Origin: an uncultured Balneolaceae bacterium
GTDB taxonomy: Bacteria > Bacteroidota > Rhodothermia > Balneolales > Balneolaceae
DNA length: 17,582 bases
Assembly: GCA_938003885.1 (NCBI GenBank)
Contig: CALKWT010000004.1
Coordinates: 1-17,582 of the forward strand
Direction of reading: 5' to 3'
Part shown: piece after piece, positions 6,761 through 14,738 of the stretch
How positions within the stretch are numbered: position 1 is the stretch's first letter
How the letters are laid out: every line of letters begins with the position of its first letter
The notes under the pieces: model-generated
What the model was told of the DNA's origin: nothing
Databases searched by the model: none
The model's input: only the letters and a program-made list of their open reading frames with translations
Translations under genes and position numbers: made by a program

Positions 6761-7636
6761 ATGATCTCCAAAGACATTTTAAAAAAGATTCGAAAACTGG
6801 AAATCCATACGAAAGGCCTGGTTAATAATATCTTTGGCGGAGAGTATCAATCGGCCTTCAAGGGGCGGGGTATGGAGTTTGCTGAAGTAAGAGCCTACAA
6901 TTTTGGGGATGATATCCGGCAGATCGACTGGAATGTCACGGCAAGAAACGGGGAGCCCTATATCAAAGTATTTGAGGAAGAGCGGGAGCAGACCCTGATG
7001 CTTTGTGTGGATATTTCACCCAGCGGTTTTTTTGGAAGCCGATCTCAGACAAAAATGGAGCTCGCAATTGAGATCTGTGCCGTCATGGCCTTCAGCGCCA
7101 TCAAAAATGGAGATAAGGTGGGCCTGGTTTTGTTCAGCGACCGTATTGAGAAGGTCATTCCCCCAAAAAAAGGACGAACTCACGTTCTCAGGCTGATCAG
7201 GGAGCTCTATACGACCCGTCCATCAGGAACCCGGACATCGATCTCTACGGCTCTCTCCTATGTTTACAGGCTGCTGAACAGAAGGTCTATCGTTATTCTG
7301 GCTTCCGATTTTCAGGATAAGGATTTTGATAAAGAGCACAGAATTACTTCTCAGAAACATGATCTGGTGAACCTGATCATCCACGACTCCCTCGAGGAGT
7401 CTCTTCCTCGCGTCGGGGTCGTACCTTTTACCGATGCGGAAACAGGGGAGCAGGTCTGGGTCGATACATCGAGTAAAAAGGTAAGATCAGAATTTAAGGC
7501 GAAGACAAGAGAGAGAAAAGCGGAACTGCAGGAGTATATGGTCAAGAATAAAATGGACTCGATTGAGGTCTATACCAATGAATCCTATATCCGGCCTTTG
7601 ATCTCATTTTTTCAGCGTAGAACATCCAGATTCTAA
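6761..7636 (+). CDS. DUF58 domain protein of the Bat (aerotolerance) cluster
   Basis: This is a 291-residue cytoplasmic DUF58 protein. The DUF58 signature lies at residues 34-62 (KGRGMEF, then RAYNFGDDIRQIDWNVTAR). A von Willebrand factor A-like fold follows, with a metal-site motif DISPS at 84-88 and an acidic SDFQD at 182-186. The length is normal for Bacteroidota. In those genomes it usually follows moxR and precedes batA/batB/batD, where the set is thought to be a MoxR-ATPase-driven, envelope-associated metal-dependent chaperone or assembly system; in Bacteroides fragilis the bat genes affect oxygen tolerance. Here MoxR is not adjacent: the gene upstream is the acyltransferase, 98 bases away. 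The remaining bat genes lie beyond the oppositely oriented M23 gene. Confidence 0.92.
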   Translation: MISKDILKKIRKLEIHTKGLVNNIFGGEYQSAFKGRGMEFAEVRAYNFGDDIRQIDWNVTARNGEPYIKVFEEEREQTLMLCVDISPSGFFGSRSQTKMELAIEICAVMAFSAIKNGDKVGLVLFSDRIEKVIPPKKGRTHVLRLIRELYTTRPSGTRTSISTALSYVYRLLNRRSIVILASDFQDKDFDKEHRITSQKHDLVNLIIHDSLEESLPRVGVVPFTDAETGEQVWVDTSSKKVRSEFKAKTRERKAELQEYMVKNKMDSIEVYTNESYIRPLISFFQRRTSRF

Positions 7637-7885
7637 AAATCCGCATACCGGAAGAGCAGATGAGCCGCTCGAATCAATTGGGAATGGTGAGCGATGCAAG
7701 GACTCTCTATGATGGCCGGAGTACGAAGCAGCGTTCGTTCACAGCTCCCGGTTCGTTCATACCATCTGACTGCATGGCGCTATCCCGGGCGGCCACCGAG
7801 AATAAGTTATCGTACCGGGTACTGCAATACTATCAGATTCTTCTGCCTCATTCAAACTCGTGAGGCTCTTCCACTGCTGTCGAAA
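7637..7885. other. gap between convergent DUF58 and M23 genes
   Basis: This 249-base stretch has no recognisable gene; two overlapping plus-strand frames of about 70 codons look like chance. It holds a direct repeat GTTCGTTCA at 7733-7741 and 7751-7759, a palindrome GTACC-G-GGTAC at 7812-7822, and a stem GCCTCA (7845-7850) with TGAGGC (7861-7866). The last could weakly end transcription, but no T-run follows on either strand. Confidence 0.35.
7845..7866. terminator. weak bidirectional hairpin between convergent genes
   Basis: A six-base stem (GCCTCA and TGAGGC) with a ten-base loop sits 19 bases beyond the M23 stop codon and 209 bases beyond the DUF58 stop. It is placed where a terminator is expected, but it lacks a T-run on both strands. 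Confidence 0.2.
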
Positions 7886-9163
7886 TTAGAAATTGAGCAC
7901 CAGATCGTCTGACTCTGTTACCAAAATCTGATCCATCATCCTGTCCAGTCGCTCCACTTCCGCCAGAAAGTCTGCAATGTGCTCATCACTGATCCCTTCA
8001 TGTGCCGGAAAATCATAGGTCACAGAGTTGACAGGCGTATCATTTTTATAGAGTCGGTAGCAGAGGTGCGGCCCCGTTGCAAGGCCTGTCTGTCCTACAT
8101 ATCCAATCACCTGGCCCTGCTTAACATTCACTCCCGGCCGGATACCCGGTGCAAACCGGCTCATATGGAGATAAGCTGTCCTGTAGACGCTGTTGTGCTT
8201 GATCTGCACAATATTTCCATTACCGCCGCGATACTGAGCTTCCGTTACAACACCGTCACCTGCTGCCAGAATTGGGGTGCCGGTGGGAGCCGCGTAATCC
8301 GTCCCGTAATGAGGACGTCTGGTATTAAGGATTGGGTGCATACGGCTGTGTGAAAAGCTGGAACTGATCCGGGGGTTGTATTCAAACGGAACCCGCATCA
8401 TCGCCCGACGGAGACTGTTTCCCTCTTCATCATAATAGCCCCCTTGTTCGCCGTTATCAAAATAATAAGCTTTCTTGACCTCTCCCCTATGTACAAATTC
8501 AACAGCTTCAATCTTTCCTATACCGATATACTCATCCTCGATATACCGATTTTCATAGAGGATCTTATACTGATCACCCTTGCGTAAGCCGTAAAAGTCG
8601 ATCGTCCAGGCGTAGATATTAGCCAGTTCCACAACCAGTCGCTGAGAGACCCCCTGCTCCATGATCGAAGCCGCAAGGGAACTGTTGATCGAGCCGGAGA
8701 CCGCGCTCATACGGGTTTCCACAGGAATGGTGTTTTGTTCGATCTGAATCTCATCCCCAAGATGAATGGCGGTATATTCTGTCGGAGCGTTTCTCCAGAC
8801 AAATGAGCTGACCGTATCATCTGCGTTTTTGTAAATATTATAGGACTGGCCCGGTACCATTCTTGTCAGATTGACTTTGTCTCGTGCAGCCAGTTGTATT
8901 TGGTGGATGGTATCCGGGGAGACTCCGTGGCGGCTTAGAATAATATATAGTGACTCATTCCGTTTTATGGTACTTTCGATGATCTGATGATCCGCAATCT
9001 GTATGCCGTACCGGTCAGAAGAGGGAGCCGGAGGAATTTCATTTAAATTTTCAATGGAAAGAGGTTCAGATTCTTCAATGACGACCTCCCTGCTGCTGAG
9101 CTTAAATAATGAAAAAACAACAAAGAACAGCAACAAGAAGATTCCGGCAAGTTTCTTGATCAT
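7886..9163 (-). CDS. M23-family murein endopeptidase, membrane-anchored
   Basis: This 425-residue protein has an uncleaved-looking N-terminal membrane segment (residues 4-20), then an OapA/LysM-like beta-rich region around 55-145. A spacer carries helical and beta segments (about 165-265), and a C-terminal lysostaphin-type M23 domain lies at about 270-390. The metal motif HYGTD supplies His285 and Asp289. YLHMS supplies His333, and GPHLCYR holds His366 with Cys368 in place of the second His of the usual HxH. That HxC form recurs in Bacteroidota M23 proteins, and a cysteine can bind zinc, so activity is plausible. The likely role is cleavage of peptide cross-links in the periplasm during wall growth or division. 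It faces the DUF58 gene tail to tail and diverges from the BatD-like gene. Confidence 0.9.
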   Translation of the reverse strand: MIKKLAGIFLLLFFVVFSLFKLSSREVVIEESEPLSIENLNEIPPAPSSDRYGIQIADHQIIESTIKRNESLYIILSRHGVSPDTIHQIQLAARDKVNLTRMVPGQSYNIYKNADDTVSSFVWRNAPTEYTAIHLGDEIQIEQNTIPVETRMSAVSGSINSSLAASIMEQGVSQRLVVELANIYAWTIDFYGLRKGDQYKILYENRYIEDEYIGIGKIEAVEFVHRGEVKKAYYFDNGEQGGYYDEEGNSLRRAMMRVPFEYNPRISSSFSHSRMHPILNTRRPHYGTDYAAPTGTPILAAGDGVVTEAQYRGGNGNIVQIKHNSVYRTAYLHMSRFAPGIRPGVNVKQGQVIGYVGQTGLATGPHLCYRLYKNDTPVNSVTYDFPAHEGISDEHIADFLAEVERLDRMMDQILVTESDDLVLNF

Positions 9164-9217
9164 CTGGAATAAAATGTTTGGTTAAGGCGGTCAGTAATAA
9201 ACGTCTTGAAAATAGGG

Positions 9218-9225
9218 CAAAACTA
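9218..9225 (-). promoter_or_regulatory. candidate -7 box of the M23 gene
   Basis: On the minus strand this reads TAGTTTTG, an exact TAnnTTTG match, about 54 bases before the ATG at 9163. No clear TTTG lies at the -33 distance. It lies in the 168-base AT-rich divergent region shared with the BatD-like gene. Confidence 0.4.
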
Positions 9226-9293
9226 ATTTTTATCATAATAAATTCGCTGATTTTTATAACTATTTTCAATTCCGATTAAGCCTCCGGTTTTTG

Positions 9294-9301
9294 TATCTTC
9301 C
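9294..9301 (+). promoter_or_regulatory. candidate -7 box of the BatD-like gene
   Basis: TATCTTCC agrees with TAnnTTTG at TA and at two of the four final positions. It lies 30 bases before the ATG at 9332. It belongs to TTTGTATCTT (9290-9299), identical to the string before the DUF58 gene at 6708-6717, which strengthens the call beyond its weak consensus fit. Confidence 0.35.
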
Positions 9302-9331
9302 TATGTTAAAAGTTATACACTAAAAGTTTAC

Positions 9332-10345
9332 ATGAAATTCTGCGGTATACTAAGAATCTGCCTTTTACTGCTATGGGGAACCTTCCATTCGGGGGCATTC
9401 CAAAGCGCATCCTCGCAACAGGTTCACACATACGTTGATGCTGATTCTGTTGAAGTTGGCCAGATCATACATTACAGTATCGTGCTGGAAAGCAATTCTG
9501 ACGAAGCTGTTTATCCTGATGGGACAGAGTTTGAGGACCCGCTTGAATTTATATCCCGGCAGCGTTTTCAGGTTACCGCTACGCGGGACAGCCTGGTCTA
9601 CCGTATGCAGTTTTTCGGTACGGAAAATTATACGATTCCTCGTCTTGATATCTATCTTCCTGAGCAGGACACCTTGATGACCACCTCACTGGTACCGCTC
9701 TATTTCAGGCCCCTGGTCAGTGATCCTGCGGAAGAGGAGTTCAAGGCTCTGAAACCTATTTTTGAATTTACCCGAAACTGGTGGCCACTGTTATTGGCCC
9801 TTCTTATGCTGCTTGCAGCCTTCTGGTACGGGTACCGGGCTTATAAGAGACATCAGGAGAGAAGAGATGCGGCTCCGCCCGAAGTCCGTCCTGAACCCTT
9901 TGTCAGCCCGTTGGACACCCTTAGAAATACTCTCAAAACAATGCCCCGCCCCTCAGCGTTACAACAGAGACAGGAGTTTGAAGAGTATTATGTCACACTG
10001 GGAGATGCAATTCGACGCTATTTGAAGCAGGTCTATGAATTTCAGGCACTTGAAATGACAACGCGTGAAATTATCGAGTCGTTGCGCAGAGATCTGGCCT
10101 CACAAGAAATTATTACCATTACACGCAAAGTATTGAATGAAGCAGATATGGTGAAATTTGCAAATTTCACACCCGATCAAGGGATGGCTCTTTCTGTTTA
10201 TCAGCGGGCAGAACAGTTTGCCCAGACCGCAGCGGTGGTAAATGCAGAGCAAATTCGCTATCTGAAGTATCGTTATGAGGTTAAAAACGGACTTATTAAA
10301 GAGACGGAGATCTTGCAGAGCTCCGAAAAAGGGAGAAAGGAGTGA
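9332..10345 (+). CDS. BatD/DUF4381-like membrane protein of the Bat cluster
   Basis: This 337-residue protein has a signal peptide (about 1-26) and a periplasmic beta-sandwich at about 28-125 that resembles the repeats of BatD (SVEVGQIIHYSIVLES; FFGTENYTIPRL). One transmembrane helix follows at 151-168. The C-terminal cytoplasmic part, about 190-300, is helical and contains FEEYYVTLGDAIRRYLKQVYEF, quoted here only to mark the segment at 209-230; this is the conserved DUF4381-type region found next to batA. The gene ends two bases before batA, and the pair is clearly an operon. Family knowledge suggests a membrane partner of the VWA proteins. A DUF4381 reading and a short BatD reading are both possible, and the assignment is by layout and position more than by residues. 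Confidence 0.75.
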   Translation: MKFCGILRICLLLLWGTFHSGAFQSASSQQVHTYVDADSVEVGQIIHYSIVLESNSDEAVYPDGTEFEDPLEFISRQRFQVTATRDSLVYRMQFFGTENYTIPRLDIYLPEQDTLMTTSLVPLYFRPLVSDPAEEEFKALKPIFEFTRNWWPLLLALLMLLAAFWYGYRAYKRHQERRDAAPPEVRPEPFVSPLDTLRNTLKTMPRPSALQQRQEFEEYYVTLGDAIRRYLKQVYEFQALEMTTREIIESLRRDLASQEIITITRKVLNEADMVKFANFTPDQGMALSVYQRAEQFAQTAAVVNAEQIRYLKYRYEVKNGLIKETEILQSSEKGRKE

Positions 10346-10347
10346 CG

Positions 10348-11346
10348 ATGAGCTGGGCAAATCCCGAATATTTTTGGCTGCTCTCACTCATTCCGGTCTA
10401 TCTGATCCGGGAAGTGTGGAAGCTCTATAAAAGACGTTCACCTTCTCTTACTTTTTCATCGGTCTCGAATTTGCGGGGGTTGCCCGGGAACTACCGCTCC
10501 TGGCTGGCCCGAAGCACACCGCTGATCTATCTGATCGGTTACACTCTTCTGGTCGTTGCAATGGCCCGGCCCCAGTTAATGAACAGCCACGTAGAACAGA
10601 GTGCGGAAGGTATTGATATTATGATCAGCATTGATATATCTACATCGATGCTTGCTGAGGATCTGCAGCCTAACCGGCTGATCGCTGCTAAAGAGGTCGC
10701 GTCCGATTTTATATCCCGCCGTCCGAGTGACAGAATTGGTATTAACGTCTTCGCAAGAGAGAGTTTTACGGTAGTTCCGCCTACTCTGGATCACAATCTG
10801 GTTCAGAACATGCTGCAGAGTGTGGATGTCGGCATGGTTCGGGACGGGACAGCCATCGGGATGGGAATTGCAACTTCGATTAACCGGCTGAGAGAGAGTG
10901 AAGCGGTGAGCAAGGTGATTATACTTCTCACCGATGGAATGAACAATGCAGGTGAAGTGGATCCTGTAACTGCAGGTGAGATGGCGGCTTCCCTCGGAAT
11001 CACACTATACACACTCGGTATCGGAAGCCGGGGTACAGCTCCCTATCCGGTAGATGACCCTCTTTTCGGGCGGAGATATCAGAATGTACAGGTAAACATT
11101 GACGAAGAGATGCTGACACAGATTGCAGGAATTACAGGCGGGCAGTACTGGCGCGCTACAGATCTGGATGAGCTGATCGCAATTTACGACGAAATTGACC
11201 AGTTGGAGCGCTCCGAAATTGATGAGATTATCTACATCGACCATGAAGATCTCTACCCGGGCTACCTGGGAGGGGGACTTCTTCTAATTATCCTTGCTTT
11301 TATAAATGAGAGAGTTCTGACCCGATCAGCACTATTTGCAGAGTAA
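10348..11346 (+). CDS. batA: BatA-type VWA-domain membrane protein
   Basis: This is a 332-residue aerotolerance-type protein. It begins with the typical ANPEYFWLL helix (about 3-22), has a second helix at about 56-74, then a von Willebrand A domain facing the periplasm or cytoplasmic membrane surface, and ends with a helix at about 305-321. The metal-ion-dependent adhesion site is complete: DISTS at 96-100, Thr168 in RDGTAIG, and Asp196 in LTDGMN. I choose the ATG at 10348 over the GTG at 10342, because GGAG at 10339-10342 lies five bases upstream and is the clearest Shine-Dalgarno in the window. The upstream stop is at 10343-10345, so the two genes are nearly fused. BatB and BatA are similar, so the symbol follows its first place after the DUF4381-like gene. 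Confidence 0.85.
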   Translation: MSWANPEYFWLLSLIPVYLIREVWKLYKRRSPSLTFSSVSNLRGLPGNYRSWLARSTPLIYLIGYTLLVVAMARPQLMNSHVEQSAEGIDIMISIDISTSMLAEDLQPNRLIAAKEVASDFISRRPSDRIGINVFARESFTVVPPTLDHNLVQNMLQSVDVGMVRDGTAIGMGIATSINRLRESEAVSKVIILLTDGMNNAGEVDPVTAGEMAASLGITLYTLGIGSRGTAPYPVDDPLFGRRYQNVQVNIDEEMLTQIAGITGGQYWRATDLDELIAIYDEIDQLERSEIDEIIYIDHEDLYPGYLGGGLLLIILAFINERVLTRSALFAE

Positions 11347-11384
11347 TCCCTGCACAAAATTTTTAATGAACAACCCGGAATTAC

Positions 11385-14300
11385 ATGCTGGATAATATAT
11401 CTGCTGCTGTCAATGAGCAGTTTCAACTTGACTCTGTACTTGAGTTATTAAACCGAAAACAGACCCTCCGCCTAAAAGGACTTTCCGGTTCTTCACCAGC
11501 CTTCGTGATGAGGGAAATCAGTCACGTCGGCAAAACGCTGCTCATCGTAACAGGAGATTTTGAGAAAGCCGCTGCAATTGCTTCCGATTTTGAAAATATC
11601 GGAGTTTTTGACATCTATCTCTTCCCTCCTACCCGAAAAAAACCTTACGAGAGCGGTAAAATGGATGACCTGAATGCGATGGTTCAACGCTCGGAAGTAC
11701 TGGAGAGGCTTCGTGATGAGAAGCCGTCGGTCATTGTGGCCTCGGCAGATGCGATTGCGGAGAAGCTGGTCCCGGCTGAACATTTTCACAGCTCTTCCAT
11801 TGAAATTAATAAAAACGGTCACTTTCCGCCGGATGAACTCTCAGATCGTTTGACGGAACAGGGTTATACAGCCGTCCGGTTTGTGGATCAACCGGGAGAG
11901 TTTGCTGTCCGGGGCGGGATCTTCGACGTCTTCCCCTATTCAGGCGAATACCCCGTCCGACTAGAGTTCTTTGGAGATGAAATCGATTCGATTCGTGAGT
12001 TTGATCCAGATTCGCAGCGCTCGATTGCTTTTTTGGATAAAACCAGGCTGGTACCCAATGCTACCTACTCGGAAAATGGGAACAAAGAGGGGCTCCCCTC
12101 CTATTTGCCATCCGATACGGTCGTGGTGTTGGAAGATGCAGATCATGTTGAGAACCAGATTGCCACTCTCTTTGCTCAGGCGGAAGAGACGTACGATTCG
12201 ATAAGATCAGATGACAGAGAGGTTCCGGCACCGTCTGAAGAGTATCTTTCACCAGATGAGTGGAATGAGGTCTTGAAGAATTATGGAATTATTTCAATCG
12301 GATCATTTGGCAATCAACTGAAAGCTGAAAAGGAGATCACCTTTCAGACCTCACCACATCCCTCCTTTAACGGCAGCTTTAAACTGCTTCGGGAATATAT
12401 TACGATGCAGAGCCAGAAGTCGCATCTAACCTTGATCTGCACGGACAGCACTCATCAAAAAGAGCGTTTCGAAGAGTTATTAGGAGAGCCTTCCGGGGAT
12501 TTTAATTATAAAATTATCATCCACAACCTCTATCAGGGGTTTATTCTCCCTGATGCCGGTATTCACCTTCTGACAGATCATGAGATCTTCAATCGGTACC
12601 ACCGGCCCAGGATCAAACGAAAACAGGTACGGGGAGGCATCTCGATCAAAGAGCTGAAGGAACTCAATATCGGGGACTTTGTCGTTCATGTGGACTACGG
12701 GATTGGCAAGTTCATGGGTTTTAAGAAGATTGAGGTCCGCGGCAACATACAGGAAGCGGCTGTACTGCACTACAAAGGAGACTCAATTCTCTATGTGAAT
12801 GTCAGCAGTCTCCATAAAATTCAGAAGTATTCCGGTAAGGAGGGAAAGGTTCCCCGAATCACCAAATTGGGTTCGGGAGAATGGGCAAGGAAAAAGGCGA
12901 CGACCAAGAAAAAAGTCAAAGATATCGCCAGAGATTTAATCGAACTCTATGCAAAACGCAAGGCACAGCAAGCGTTTGAGTTTGATCCGGATAACGCCTG
13001 GCAGACTGAAATGGAGGCCCGATTTGAATTTGAAGAGACTCCCGACCAGATGACAGCGATACAGGCCGTAAAAGCGGATATGGAATCTTCCAGGCCGATG
13101 GACAGACTTATATGCGGAGATGTCGGATTTGGTAAAACCGAGATTGCAATCCGCGCCGCATTTAAAGCTGTGATGAGTCAGAAGCAGGTTGCTGTCCTGG
13201 TTCCCACGACCATTCTTGCCGACCAGCACTTCACCACTTTTTCGGAGCGGATGAAAGATTTTCCAATCAAGATTGAAGCCATTTCCCGGTTCCGATCCAG
13301 GAAGGAGCAAAAAGAGATTCTGGAAAATGTCTCGACAGGGAAAACTGACATCTTGATTGGTACACACCGGATCATATCCAAGGATGTTCAATTCAAGGAT
13401 ATCGGCCTGCTTATCATAGATGAGGAGCAGCGATTCGGAGTGGCGGTCAAAGAGAAGCTGAAAACCTACAGAGCCAATATCGATGTGTTAACGCTCACAG
13501 CAACGCCCATTCCCCGAACACTTCAGTTCTCCCTCATGGGTGCCAGAGATCTGAGCATCATCAACACACCGCCACCCAACAGGCAGCCGGTTTATACAGA
13601 AATTCACAGCTTTTCCCCGGAGCTCATAAAAGAGGCTCTTCTTCGGGAGAAGTCCCGGGGAGGCCAATCCTTTTTTATACACAACCGGGTAAAAAATATA
13701 GATCAGGTGGCCGCGATGATAGGAGATCTGGTCCCCGGGCTTTCTATCCGGTATGCTCACGGGCAGATGGCGCCAGCCCAGCTGGAAGAAATTATCCATG
13801 ATTTTTATCATCACAAATTTGATCTGCTGGTCTCTACAAATATTGTGGAGAATGGCATCGATATCTCCAATGCAAATACGATCCTGATCAACAATGCAGA
13901 TCAATTTGGGCTTTCGGAACTTCATCAACTAAGAGGGCGTGTTGGCCGTTCCAACAGAAAGGCGTACTGTTATCTGATCGCTCCACATATACAGCAGCTG
14001 ACGCCTGATGCTCGCAAAAGGCTCACCGCTCTTGAGGAGTACTCAGACCTGGGGTCCGGTTTTAATATCGCCATGCGGGATCTCGATATTCGGGGTGCAG
14101 GGGATATTCTGGGCGCTGAACAGAGTGGATATATCTCAGATATCGGCTTCGAGATGTATACGAAGATTCTGGATGATGCCGTCCGTGAGCTGAAAGAAAA
14201 TGACTTCAAGGATCTTTTTGATAAGGAGGCACCATCTGCCACCTATCCCGAGACAAAAGTGGAGTTTGATGCTTCAGCTTATCTGGACAGCGAATATGTT

Positions 14301-14738
14301 CAGGATAATGTGGAGAGGCTGAATCTCTACCGTAAATTGTCCGATGCCGCAACAACTGAACAGGTTAAAGAGTGGAAAGAAGAACTGGAGGATCGATTTG
14401 GCCCGCTTCCGAAAAGCGGCCTGAACCTGTTGAAAGCAGCTCTGATCAAACAGTATGGTTCAAAGCTTTTTATGGAGAAAATTACCATCCGGGCAGACAG
14501 GATGTGGCTGGTATGTGTGAAAAACAGCAGCAGTCAGGGGGACTTTTTCTACAATGGCGGTCTTTTTCAGCAGTTGATCCGGGAAATACAAGAAGAGACG
14601 GAACACCCCTATCAAGTGGTTCAAAATGATGATTCTGTTACTCTGGTTATCAAAAATATAGGCTCTGTCTACAAAGCAGTATCCTATCTAAACCGGCTCT
14701 CCGAAAAGTTGCTCCACAAGCCTGAACCCGCCTTATGA
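11385..14738 (+). CDS. mfd: transcription-repair coupling factor Mfd
   Basis: This 1117-residue protein has the full Mfd layout. Mfd displaces RNA polymerase stalled at lesions and recruits UvrA. The N-terminal UvrB-like region spans about 1-330. The RNA polymerase-interacting (CarD-like) domain lies near 420-490, starting LNIGDFVVHVDYGIG. The SF2 translocase lies at about 530-890, with Walker A GDVGFGKT at 578-585, DEEQ (motif II) at 679-682, TATPIPRT (motif III) at 705-712, and motif VI as QLRGRVGRS. The C-terminal D7 domain follows to the end. No frameshift or missing motif is seen. It follows batA after 38 bases and could share its transcript. Its stop overlaps the next gene as ATGA, so the two are translationally coupled. 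Confidence 0.97.
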   Translation: MLDNISAAVNEQFQLDSVLELLNRKQTLRLKGLSGSSPAFVMREISHVGKTLLIVTGDFEKAAAIASDFENIGVFDIYLFPPTRKKPYESGKMDDLNAMVQRSEVLERLRDEKPSVIVASADAIAEKLVPAEHFHSSSIEINKNGHFPPDELSDRLTEQGYTAVRFVDQPGEFAVRGGIFDVFPYSGEYPVRLEFFGDEIDSIREFDPDSQRSIAFLDKTRLVPNATYSENGNKEGLPSYLPSDTVVVLEDADHVENQIATLFAQAEETYDSIRSDDREVPAPSEEYLSPDEWNEVLKNYGIISIGSFGNQLKAEKEITFQTSPHPSFNGSFKLLREYITMQSQKSHLTLICTDSTHQKERFEELLGEPSGDFNYKIIIHNLYQGFILPDAGIHLLTDHEIFNRYHRPRIKRKQVRGGISIKELKELNIGDFVVHVDYGIGKFMGFKKIEVRGNIQEAAVLHYKGDSILYVNVSSLHKIQKYSGKEGKVPRITKLGSGEWARKKATTKKKVKDIARDLIELYAKRKAQQAFEFDPDNAWQTEMEARFEFEETPDQMTAIQAVKADMESSRPMDRLICGDVGFGKTEIAIRAAFKAVMSQKQVAVLVPTTILADQHFTTFSERMKDFPIKIEAISRFRSRKEQKEILENVSTGKTDILIGTHRIISKDVQFKDIGLLIIDEEQRFGVAVKEKLKTYRANIDVLTLTATPIPRTLQFSLMGARDLSIINTPPPNRQPVYTEIHSFSPELIKEALLREKSRGGQSFFIHNRVKNIDQVAAMIGDLVPGLSIRYAHGQMAPAQLEEIIHDFYHHKFDLLVSTNIVENGIDISNANTILINNADQFGLSELHQLRGRVGRSNRKAYCYLIAPHIQQLTPDARKRLTALEEYSDLGSGFNIAMRDLDIRGAGDILGAEQSGYISDIGFEMYTKILDDAVRELKENDFKDLFDKEAPSATYPETKVEFDASAYLDSEYVQDNVERLNLYRKLSDAATTEQVKEWKEELEDRFGPLPKSGLNLLKAALIKQYGSKLFMEKITIRADRMWLVCVKNSSSQGDFFYNGGLFQQLIREIQEETEHPYQVVQNDDSVTLVIKNIGSVYKAVSYLNRLSEKLLHKPEPAL

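Noticed and set aside
7660..7912. Two overlapping plus-strand frames of about 70 codons between DUF58 and the M23 gene
   Set aside because: They overlap each other and the M23 3' end, and their products look like no known protein.
10342..10347. GTG start for BatA at 10342
   Set aside because: GGAG at 10339-10342 is placed for the ATG at 10348, and family members usually begin just before the ANPEY segment.
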